Shown in pieces: positions 10,701 through 20,923 of a stretch of DNA of 64,000 bases. The stretch's first letter is position 1; each line of letters starts with the position of its first letter. The stretch spans positions 1 through 64,000 of the forward strand of contig JAIVFH010000034.1 of assembly GCA_025765595.1 (NCBI GenBank). Direction: 5' to 3'. The DNA comes from Obelidium mucronatum. Taxonomy: Eukaryota > Chytridiomycota > Chytridiomycetes > Chytridiales > Chytriomycetaceae. The notes below the pieces were generated by a model. That model ran no database searches. It was given only the letters and a program-made list of their open reading frames with translations, and was not told where the DNA came from. Both the position numbers and the translations under genes were made by a program.

Positions 10701-11353
10701 ACTTGGGCATGCCACTTATGATCACAAAACGAATCCCTGTTCTGAATCATCTCAAAATTTTTGCAAATGGTACTCTTTGCTTTGTCTTGGTGTTTGCTAC
10801 TCAGACAATGGAGAACTATGTCACTACTGTTGTGGATGGGGTTGTGGTTAAGCAATTTACCAAAACACCAGCTTGGCTCTGGGTAAAAGTGAGGAACTGT
10901 ACACGGATTTTGGTACCTGGCTGTCCCCCTGGGGTTGTTGCCATTCCGCCTCTCACGCTTGCGGTTTCGATTAAAATGCCAAACTCAGCCAAACTATGGT
11001 CACCAAGGCTTACCCAATTTCCTGTCATATCCGCTTTGGCTTGCACTCCCGAAAAATTGCAAGGCGTTACCCTTGAAAACTGGATCACTATTTCAAAACT
11101 GGATCGTATCCACTTCAAACCGCAAACTCTTTACGTTGCCTTTTCCAGAGTGCGCAAGCTTAGCTCCATCCGTCTTATCTCCAGATTGACCCCGGAATAT
11201 TCTTGCAAATTTAGACCGCCAAGACAGGCAGTTGCGGAAATGATGCGTTTAATTCAGCTGATCTGCATTCCTGCATATGCAAGCCAGTCAGTGCAACTCA
11301 ATTTTGATGACTGGAAGGCCCTTCAACATACCCTTGCAGCATCATTTTCTTAG
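7792..11353 (+). pseudogene. Helitron-like replicase/helicase relic, split by R1 copy B
   Basis: Frame 7792-9075 joins 9144-9961 through a clear intron (donor TCAG|GTACTT, acceptor GCCAG), then resumes at 10583-11353 after R1 copy B. Recognisable parts are a zinc-like segment SCFKCTSRTPNAIICRF, the Helitron post-Rep block with MDLQFLINSATRKSTAYTIKY, the Pif1-family block around VWRQKDDPPF...RWGALTEADL, and C-terminal Pif1 motifs (LLLDFYLGMPLMITKR, LQGVTLENW, YVAFSRVRKL). No HUH-tyrosine Rep domain and no Walker A or B motif are present, so the gene is internally deleted and cannot encode the standard enzyme. Removing R1 (9962-10582) restores one continuous reading frame. Confidence 0.7.
9962..10582 (+). 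mobile_element. R1 copy B, Helitron-like non-autonomous element
   Basis: A 621-bp copy that begins TTGCAGGTTGCTTGTC and ends GTATGTCTCTAG followed by T. It interrupts the helicase frame. Codons ending ..GAG AAG CAG at 9961 continue at 10583 with TTA GTC TGT, in frame and without any target-site duplication. A short inverted match links the 5' end (GCAGGTTGC) with a subterminal 3' block (GCAACCTGC). The element encodes nothing convincing. Lack of duplication and a CTAG end fit rolling-circle transposition; the 5' end is atypical. Confidence 0.75.
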
Positions 11354-13280
11354 CTTATTTTCATACATTACCCCTGCATCTTCATTTTCTTTATATTTAT
11401 AAATTTTTCATCTATCAAATTGGGTAGCTAAAAAGGTCCTAGCGACGGTACGGCGCACCTCATTTGGACCTACAGCGTTGTGTTGACTGTGACTGGCTGC
11501 TTTGCCCCACCAGGCTGAACGCAAACCTATTAAAACTGAATTAGAAAGAAGACACGCATTCTGGACTGCAACAAACAAGAAAAATAAAAACAAACAACCA
11601 ATATGACCTTCATTGATATAGCAAGAGCTGCAGTTGGGCTGGCCAACGAGATTGGTGCAGGATTTTGTAAGGAAAGAAAAGAAAAAACAAAGGAAAAGAG
11701 GAAAATTAAAACTGTCTACGCAATCAATTGGAATGGTAGTAAACGTTGTTTTTACAACTTTAACGCTTTGGAAACCACTGTTTTTTCATATTCCCTGACT
11801 GGAATTGTAAAAACCAATTAATAAAATCACAGACAACCAAACTAAACATATAAACCAGAACTGCCTTTTAAAATTACAAGCTGCAAAGATCTTTCTTGAT
11901 GAAGGTGTTGCCTGCTGGATGAGAGTGTTGTTTGTTTTTAATTTCCCCGCTCCTGTCAAAAAAAAATTAAACAAAAAATACAAAACCACTCTGAGCAGTC
12001 TGTGGTGATGAATGGGCTTTCTCATTCTCCCATTCCACAATCAACCAGATGATGAATGGGCTTTCTCATTCTCTCTGTTGTGGGGCTGCTCTGGTCTTGG
12101 TGTTTTCAGCCTTGGGGTCTCCACACAATGTCCTACCTGCCTGCCACTGAAAACATGCATATTTGTATTTTCCTTATTTTTATTCAACTCTCTCTGTATT
12201 GAATCTGGTGTTAAATTGATGTATTTTGTACCAGTAGTTGGTTTGCCGCATTGCCAGCCATTCACTTCTGCAACCTCTATTAAAACAGATGCTCAAAATG
12301 ATGAAAATCAGAAAATGAAAGGGCTTTCTCTTTCTCTCTGGCTTCTTGTCTGCTGTTCTGTCTGCAACATTGCCATGCTGCGGAACTGCCGCTATGCCAC
12401 ACACACTCTCTCTCTCCAAAATACATCAATGCCTCAGTTACATAAAAAGACAATGCTTGAATTGCAGATAAAAAGCAGATGATGAAAGGGCTTTCTCTTT
12501 CTCTCTGCTTTTTGTGCTGTTGTCCCAGCAAGACCTGGTGCCGCTCCAATTTGCTGGAATATTAATTCAGCACAGACAAACTTGCAAACAATGGTGAACT
12601 CTAGTCTAAATTTTTCCTTTGTTTTCTATTGTAGTCTTCAATTTTTATTTTTGAATGACAGATGGACGCGTTGCAAACAAGTCCCACAATTCAAGCACAA
12701 TTTCATTTGTGTTAAATTCAATGGAGCAAAGGTCCGGCTATGGGGACACCGCATCCTTTTTTTGTTTTTGTTTATTGTTGGTACTTTGGATTTTGTTTAT
12801 TACTTTAAATACATATGTTGTGGTTTTAAAACTTTTCTGCCCATTGTTTCTTACCTTTTTCGAAATAAAGTAAGGACTAGCTTTCAACTGGCTCTCAACT
12901 GGCTGTCAAATGGCTTGCGGCCTGTGAACTAACTGCGACGCGGCTGGCTTTCCACTGGTTAGCGGCTTGCATGCGGGTCGCCCACAGGTCGCAAGTGGCC
13001 TGCTAAGCGGCTGTCAAATCAAAACAACCAACACCAAAATCATGACACCAATCTGAATGCTGGGAGATCTTAATGGATACGTAGCTCTGGCTGATTTATG
13101 AGTGTACACTCAGACCTCCCCTGTATACCAACGGAGAGGGAAGAAACCTCAAGCAAACAAGAGAGGATAGAAATGAAGGTGACAGGTAATGATAAGGCAG
13201 GAGGAGCCAATGCACTGAATAACATAGAATGGAGACAGCTCACCTCCAGTTGTTTTTTTTTTGTGCTTTTTTAAATGATA
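11354..13280. other. Non-coding repeat-rich stretch
   Basis: No supported gene. The block GATGAATGGGCTTTCTCATT occurs at 12007 and 12051, and a variant, AAAGGGCTTTCTCTTTCTCT, at about 12318 and 12485. Around 12880-13010 a loose series of CTGGCT / GGCTTGC motifs is seen. Short open frames are present on both strands, but none has a recognisable domain. It probably consists of decayed mobile sequence. Confidence 0.5.
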
Positions 13281-13285
13281 TAATA

Positions 13286-13730
13286 GGGGGTTTCAAAGTT
13301 ACAAAAAAAATGCAGTTCTTTCGTTTATTTTTTTCTGAAAGGAAATCGTTTTTTTCTCAAAAAAGCATCAACTGAGATGCTTTGTTCTCCCGTTTTTTTC
13401 TTTCTGTTATTTTTTTCAAGCAGCAATGTCAACTCATTCCTCAAGGTGCAACTAAAACTATGGCTGCAGTTGCAAACATAAACCATATGCAAAGCTCAAA
13501 ACTCCTGCTCAATAAAACAGTATGGCTCCGCCGCTTTAATGGTACTTATGTTTCAGGAGTCAAGTTGAAGAAAGGCAGGGCATTGGCTGGGCATTGGTAG
13601 GGCATTGGCGGTCCATGAAAAGCTGGGGATTATCTTTGAAACCCCCAGCCAGAAAAACTCAATTTTTTTAAAGAGTTTTGACATCAAAGAAACCCTTTTT
13701 GTTTGAAAAAAATCTAACTTTGAAACCCCC
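13286..13730. mobile_element. 445-bp MITE with 16-bp perfect TIRs
   Basis: GGGGGTTTCAAAGTTA at 13286-13301 is matched by its exact reverse complement at 13715-13730. The flanks are TAATA on both sides (13281-13285 and 13731-13735), so the target duplication is either 5 bp TAATA or only TA. The TIR motif GAAACCCCC recurs internally near 13640. No transposase is encoded. The superfamily is undecided: TA would fit Tc1/mariner. Confidence 0.75.
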
Positions 13731-14042
13731 TAATATTTTTGCAAGTTGAAAACAACTGTTTTAATTACGCTTAATAACCAAGCAACTATCACCCATTGAA
13801 AATAACTTTGAATTTGGTATATCCCAGTGCAACAGACGCAAAAATTGTAGAGCCGGTGCATATTTTCCAAACGAAGGGCACAGCAATCCTGGTTATAGGG
13901 CAAACGCAAAGTCATTCTCTTGTACACCTTTTCTACTGCCCCCATTCCCCATTCCCCGGCTTGACAAATTGAAGTTACTGCGTATGACGAAGCCCGGGAG
14001 CAGTGCGATCCAAGTCACCATCTTTAAGAATTTTAGAACAAG

Positions 14043-14869
14043 TTAAAGAATAAATAAATAGAAGTAAACAGTACCTTTTAGAGGAGTAACAATTTTCCCA
14101 AACATATCGTCACTTGTTGGAAATGCAGTATCAGCTGTCAAGCCATATTCCACCAGTGTCTGGGAGGTATCTAACAGCTTTTCGCGAAATGGCCGACTCA
14201 TTTCTCCGCCATTCCATGACCCTGGGCAGTTGTGTTTCATCCATATGATTGCCCAACGCTCCAAATTTTGCAATCAGATAGATTGCGCATTGCGCTTTTC
14301 AGAGCAATTTTTGCAGAGCGGAGTGTTCATAATAGGGTTGTGGGAGGCATACAGAATTTGCGGCAGAGGCTTATTGTGTCTGAAGTGTCTGTATAGAAAC
14401 AGAGCAATAAACCTAGTACTGTCAACTTGTCATACGCTTTTCGTGGTCGGCCACGTTTCCCAGGTCCCGACTTGTGAATATAGTGCGATTTGAATGCCTG
14501 CAACAACTGCGCAAACGCCAGCCGTGTGAGTGATATTGATGCAACAAAGGAGGCATCATCAGTCTTTTCTTGGTTGTAAAGCGTGTACCAGCTGTTGTTG
14601 TTGGAATTGCCAAGACTCCTGGTGGTAATGGTGTTCCGTGTTCTGATTGCAAGGCACTTGCGAATGATGATTGCTGCCCGCAACTTGGTCCTTGACATTT
14701 GCATCCGATGCTGTCTGGCAATTAACCACAGGATAAACCATGACATGGCGTTTGTTTTTGGATGACACCTTGTGCTTAACTTTCCGAAATTTGCTGTGTT
14801 GCGATAAAATTAACCATGTGGTTATTTTTTTCTTAAACGCTTGATTTAAACCATTTTTGGCTGTCTTCC
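14043..14869 (-). pseudogene. PIF/Harbinger-like transposase remnant
   Basis: The right end (14815-14869) matches the TIR of the MITE at 5879-6540 (GGAAGACAGCCAAAAATGG read inward). On the minus strand a 5' portion encodes a helix-turn-helix-like segment (GKRGRPRKAYDKLTVLGLLL ... SLCRKFCMPPTTLL). After frame breaks a 3' portion encodes YGLTADTAFP and KIVTPLK, typical of the C-terminal part of DDE_Tnp_4 transposases. The central DDE core is missing. The far end of the element cannot be placed (somewhere near 14.0 kb). Confidence 0.6.
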
Positions 14870-15310
14870 ACTGCTTTTGCGGCTGTCCGCTGTCAAACTT
14901 AACATTTCTACCAAACAGACAGATCTACTTAATTCTTAATCCAACTCATTGAGCAATACCTTTCCCTTTTCTGTAACTACCAGCAAGACAATTCTTTGGT
15001 AACCACTTGATGGATTTGTCAGAGTTGAAGGAATCAAACCAGGTACCAGAATCAGATTGAGAGTCAGAGTCTGCCGCACTTCCATCTAGGTAAACAAACT
15101 TTGCGTATGGCTTTTGAAGAAGCAGTGAAAGCATCAAGGACTTTATCAAGGCACGCAGCTTGAATTTGGACAAGATGCAACAGAGCCAGGAGGTCTGTAA
15201 TGAACATACCAGCTGAAGGAAGTACCGAATTTACTCTTTTTAATTAACCCTAGAAAAAGTCACAGAAACTTGTCCAAAAACAGCAAAAAACCAACAATAA
15301 GCAGCTTGTA
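14870..15310. other. Spacer downstream of cyclase 1
   Basis: Contains a 75-codon minus-strand open frame (14946-15173, non-ATG start) rich in Ser/Asp with no recognisable domain. Otherwise nothing stands out. It could be 3' untranslated sequence of the cyclase gene or sequence left from the neighbouring transposon. Confidence 0.4.
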
Positions 15311-17898
15311 TCAGTTCAGGAGCCAATACGTTCGCATTTTTCCCTTGCCCTAAAAATCCCCATTACTGATCAGCAACTCAAATCAAATGAGAGAGAGACA
15401 AACTAACTTTGACTTCAATCTCTCCGCGAACTTCAAACTCAAACTGATCATCAGCCCCAAGCACTTGGATTGTTTGAGGTGATACTTGGATTTTACTGGG
15501 TTCTCCTGTTGTACACATTCTTGAGGCTGTGTTGACTGTGTCCCCAAACAAGCAGTATCGACTCATTTTTGTTCCAATCAAACCCTTAACTTGGCTTTTA
15601 GCAATTTAATCCACTTTTTTTGAAGACTTACTGCATTGATGGTTCCTGAATGAATACCGATGCGCAGTTTCACAGGGTAGTCACCAACAATGTCATGAAA
15701 GTCCATTGAAGCCACAACTCTCTGCAACTCTGCACAGCATTTCAAGGCTTGAATTGTGCAATCGGCAATCTCTTCTTTGGTCTTTTCGTTGGATGACGAC
15801 AGACCTGCGACTACCATATAAGTATCGGACACTGTTTCTACCTTATACAACTCAGGAAATTGGGCAATCACTAAATCAAAACGCGTGTACAATGCGTTCA
15901 AGAGCTGAAGAATCTTGACTGGGGAAACCTGGCCGACCAGCTTTTTGAAATCATAGATATCTTCGAAACACTAAGGTCAAAAACAATCCAAACCTCAGGT
16001 TCGTAGCATAATACACTTACCGGTGAAGAATAAGGAAACACAGCTGAATTGCTCTGGCTCTGGTTGGACACCCATCTCCAGCTTTTCTATTATATGAGCC
16101 GGAAGCATCATGCCCAACAAGTTCTGAGAGACCGCTGTGTCCGCACGCATTTCTTCTGACTGCAAGTGGGTGTCCAAAAGCTCTAATAGATCGCAATCAA
16201 TTGAGCATGACTGAAAAAAGTGTGTGAGAAATCCACAAACCCTTCATAGTCTGTGCCTGGTCCATTTTGATTTGCTCAATCTCCTCTTCGTGATCCTTCA
16301 GCAAGTCTGATACTTTGCGGCGTTGCTCTTTGGCTTTTTGATGAAGAGCATGGCGATGCAGTTGTCTCAACTCAGTGACAATCTTCTTGTGATGCATAGC
16401 AACTCCTCTAATGCGCTCATTTCCTTCATGCAAACAAAATTTTGTTCCATTCAGTTTCGGTCAAACAACGATTGCAACTCTTTCGTTGCCAAAGTTACCT
16501 GCTTCTAGCAGTGCTTGTAGCTCTTTTTCAGCCTCGGACAATACCTGAGTGTCCTTATTCAATGCGCTATTCTTTTCGGCTTCCTTTCGTTGAGAAAGCT
16601 CCTGACTTCCCGTAGCTTCTTCATGGAGAGAAAGGATCGACCCTCCCTTGCTGGAGGCCCCTTCACTTTCACTCATCCCATCATTGGATTCGGTCTCACC
16701 ATTTCCCTGATCTGTGGCATCTCCTCGTATGACTGGGTTGTCTGCAATCAAACCCTGCAAGATATGTTGTGAGTAGCGTAAAAAGGGGCCAAAAAAGAAC
16801 GCCACCTTTTCTCTGTTTCGAGCAGCCGCGCGTTGCGCTTTTGCGAGAGTTTGCAATTGCTTTCGCTGCATTCTTTGAAGCGATGTCTTGGCAGCCTTTT
16901 GTCGATCCAGAAGGTGGTTTGCTTCCAAGGTATACTTTTGACGTTCCAAGCCCCTTTCCAACTCAGATTCGACAATATTATGTTTTGCTACCAGCTCAAA
17001 CTCTTCAAGGCGCTGTTGGATGGCGACGTCTTCGATCTCCTCCATATGGTTGATGTCTAAATCGTTAAGCTGAATCCAGGTCTCTTAGCCTCCAGCTGAC
17101 CAAACATTGGTAACCGAGATAAATTACCTCCCCCATTTGCCTAGCTTTGCACAACTGGAGCTCGCGTAAAAATTCGGATTCTACACCGATTAGTTGGATT
17201 AAATTCGACGACACTTGCTTATTTCAACACAAACCTTTTTGCTGACGCATGGAAGTCTGCTGAGCTTGAATCTCATTTTCCTTTCTCATTCTTCGCTGCT
17301 TGTTTCTGTCGTGGATTCCTTTGAGTTCGATTGCGTGAATTTGGTCAATCGTAATTGCCAGTCGTTGTTGGGACATGAAAAGCTCGTTTCTAGCAACGGA
17401 ATAAACAAACATTGAGCGACAATCAGTGATATATTAGGCAAAGGAAACCTTTCCGCAGCGTGGCGCTGCTCCAGTCGGGCAAGGCGGTCTTGAAACGCAG
17501 CGCGCTTTTGCCTGATGCTGGATTTAAAGCCTATTTCGCGTTCCCTGGCTTCTTCCTGGAATCTTAGCAGCGACTTAATTCTCGTTAGCTTGTCCACGAG
17601 CTTGTTCAGCTGCTCCTTGCGTTCCCAGGACACTTGCGTGTCGCGGGCCTCGGCGGCCTGGCGCAGCTCCACGGCTGACTGCTCGGCCAGCTGTGTGCGC
17701 AGCTGATGGCGGGACTCCTCGAGGTTTGCAAAGTAGATTGTCACTGTGTGGGGGGTACGGGGAAGTAAGTCAGTGGGGGAAAACACTAAATGTTGAACCT
17801 TCTTCGTCCGCAAGCTTGGCCAGCGCCTGCTGCGCCTTGAGTTTCGTTTCCTTCACGTTTCTGCATCGGTTAACAGCTGCTGATTGACTAAACACCAT
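15311..17898 (-). CDS. Coiled-coil class III guanylyl cyclase, paralog 1
   Basis: Predicted to make cGMP from GTP in the cytosol; no membrane segment or signal peptide is visible. The N-terminal ~450 residues are Glu/Lys/Gln/Arg-rich heptads split over many short exons ([14 protein letters not shown] at the start, then [17 protein letters not shown] and [14 protein letters not shown] blocks). They lead into an S-helix-like [12 protein letters not shown] and the cyclase domain. Catalytic residues: first metal Asp in FFT|DIYDF (codon split by an intron), second in [10 protein letters not shown], guanine-selecting Glu in KVETVSD and Cys in [16 protein letters not shown], plus the Asn and Arg of NTASRM. 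The C-terminus [12 protein letters not shown] is class-typical. The start was chosen by alignment with paralogs 2 and 3. An alternative ATG lies at 17973. Confidence 0.85.
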
Positions 17899-18108
17899 TT
17901 TAGACCGATTTCTGAGGAGGATTTCTAGATTCGTTGTTTGTGGGCAATCTCTTTGCAGATCGCTCACGGACACATGAAAGAAAAAAAAATACAGACTATT
18001 TTTTTAAAGAAGGAAACGAGTGGTATCAAGGAATCAGAATGGTGCGAACTTAATTAAGGAGATGGGTATCATTTAAAAGCAAGACAATCACTTTTCAGGT
18101 TTTCCCAA

Positions 18109-20791
18109 TCAAGATAGGAGCCAATATGTGGTCATTCTCCCCTTTCCCTATTTTTATACAATTCAACTTTGGGGCCTTATTCGTTTGAAATCCGCTTCTT
18201 ACCTTGACCTCAATTTCACCTCTTACTTCAAACTCAAACTGGTCATCTTCGCCGAGAACCTGAATCGTTTGAGGAGAGACTTGAATCTTACTGGGCTCTC
18301 CAGTTGTACACATTCTTGACGCTGTGTTTACGGTATCGCCAAACAAACAGTATCGGCTCATTTTGGTTCCAATAAGTCCCTTTGTAGCCGAGGAAAAGTC
18401 CTCATTAAAATAGGACCCAAACTTCGCCAAAAAGAGAAACAATTCTTACGGCGTTGATTGTGCCTGAGTGAATACCGATTCTCAACTTGATGGAATGACT
18501 TCCTACGATTTCTGAAAAGTCCATGCCATCAACCAAAGCTTGTAGCTCAATACAGCACTTTAAAGCTTGAATAGTGCATTCGGTGGCATCATCTGCCGTG
18601 GACTCTTTAGTGGACGACAACCCAGCCGCAACCATATACGTGTCTGAAACACTTTCAACCTATAACGTTTTCCATTCCATTAATCTTCTGCTTATTTACT
18701 ATAAGTTTTGAATGACCTTGTATAACTGGCTGTATTTGGCAATAATGTCATCGAATTTGGTGTAGAGAACATTCAACAGCTGAAGAATCTTGACAGGTGA
18801 AATGTGACCCACAAGCTTTTTAAAATCGTTGATGTCTATAGACCATATTTATATGTAGAATAAAAGGAAAAGAAAACAAACCTGTGAAAAAGAGTGTCAC
18901 GCAGTTGAATTGCTCTGGTTCAGGTTGAACGCCCATCTCCAACTTTTCCATTATATGTGCTGGAAGCATCATTCCCAATAAGTTCTGAGACACAGCTGTA
19001 TCTGCTCTCATCTCTTCCGATTGTAGCTGGGTTTCCAGTAGCTCTGTATGTCGCATACATCAATTGCCGATGATTACAATTTCAACTCCAACCTTTCATA
19101 GCAGCAGACTGATCCATTTTCAATTGTTCGACTTCCTCTTCGTGATCTTTCAAAAGCTCAGATATTTTGCGTCGTTGCTCCTTTGTTTTCTGATTGATGA
19201 TAGATCTTTGTAGTTGCTTTAATTCAGAAACAACTTTTTTGTGATGCATTGTAATTCCTCTTAAACGCTCATTCCCTTTGGAATCACATTGGGTTATACA
19301 TCGATGGTACTTGATCAATATTCGAAAAGCGTGAAATACCTGATTCAACTAAAACCAAAATCTCTCTTTCTCCCTCGCTCAAAACTTGGGTGTCTTTGTT
19401 CAGCTTGCTATTTTTTTCGGCTTCGGTCTTTTGATTCAAGTCCGGCTCGGATCCTTCGCCCTCTTTTTCCAAAACCATAATTTCTCCTGCCGAAGAGTCA
19501 CCCGATCTTGAAGTACCTTCACTCTGACTATCACTTCCTTCAATGATTTGCTCATCGTCATCAATGTTGTCCCCCCTGATGACAGGGTTGTCAGCAATCA
19601 AAGCCTATTCAGGATCTTGTTTCAGCCCAGCCAAAAATCTTCACGTTTAACATTTAAATACCTTCTCTCGGTTTCTGGCTGCCGCACGCTGTGCTTTGGC
19701 AAGAGCCGCAGCTTGCTTTCGCTGTGCACGTTGAAGGCTCGCCTTAATGGCTTTCTGCCTATCTTGCAAATGGGACGCTTCCAACTTGAACTTTTGCTGT
19801 TCCAATTGCGAAGACATTTCTGCTTCCAATAGCTCATTCTTGACGAGTAAATCAAACTCCTCTTTTCGGTGCTGAGTTAGAATGTCTTCCAACTCTTCCA
19901 TATTGTTGATCTCGAGGTCGTTCAACTTTTTTGTCCCATTAAACTAATATGGACTTATATTTCACCTGACATACCTCTCCCATCTGTCTCGCTTTGCATA
20001 GCTGTAGCTCTCGCAGGAACTCCGAGTCTGTGTTTCAACAAAGAAAAACATGAATCACAATTGTAGTCCATCTTATAATTTAGTTTAACCAATACACACC
20101 TTTTTGCTGACGCATTGAAGTTTGCTGTGCTTGGATTTCATTCTCTTTTTGAACGCGACGCTGCTTGTTGCGGTCTTTGATGTTCTTGATCTCAATGGCT
20201 CGTATCTGATCAACTGTGATAGCCAACCTCTGTTGCGACATGAACAACTCATTTCTGTGAAAAATGGTGCAAAGAGATTTTCATGAGGGTTTTCAGTCAG
20301 ACAATGGGTGAAGGAAATTTTCGTAATGGGTTTGGTACCTTTCTGCTGTGTGGCGTTGTTCCAATCGCGCCAACCTTGCCTGAAACGCCGCCCTCTTTTG
20401 TCTGATGTTTGATTTAAATCCGATTTCCCGCTCCCTTGCTTCCTCTTGGAATCTAAGCAGTGACTTGATTCCTGTGAGTTTGTCAATGAGCTGGTTCAGC
20501 TGGCCCTTTCGCGTCCAAGAGATCTCCGTGTCTTTTGCCTCTGCAGTTTGTCTGATTTCAACAGAAGACTGCTCGGCAAGCTGGGTGCGTAACTGGTGTC
20601 TGGCGTCCTCCAAGTTGGCAGTGCAAACGGTGACTAAAAAATATGAGTGGGGGTAATCTGACAAAGCCTCGCCAAACGATACCTTCTTCATCAGCAAGCT
20701 TCGCTAGGGCTTGCTGTGCCTTCAATTTGGTTTCCTTGATGTTTCGGCAGCGCGTGACTGCAGCAGACTGACTGAACTTAACATCGGCCAT
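18109..20791 (-). CDS. Coiled-coil class III guanylyl cyclase, paralog 2
   Basis: Same architecture and intron layout as its neighbours, about 700 residues after splicing. It starts MADVKFSQSAAVTRC and continues through coiled coil ([49 protein letters not shown]) to [18 protein letters not shown] and the cyclase domain. First metal Asp is in DINDFKKLVG, second in [10 protein letters not shown]; the Glu of VESV and the Cys of [15 protein letters not shown] specify GTP by homology. It ends GKGRMTTYWLLS. The stop lies 211 bp upstream of the paralog 1 start codon, all on the same strand. An acidic Ser/Asp/Glu linker (about 19.35-19.6 kb) differs most among paralogs and could carry regulation. 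Confidence 0.85.
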
Positions 20792-20923
20792 TTTCTGTTT
20801 ATTGTTGAGTTTGATTGTTTTCGAAACAAAGGACTTAAAAAAAAAAAAAGAGTAAAAACAAAACCAACATTGATGAAAAAAAAGGAAATTGAGGTATGAA
20901 GTTCAAGGGAATACAATAAGAAA

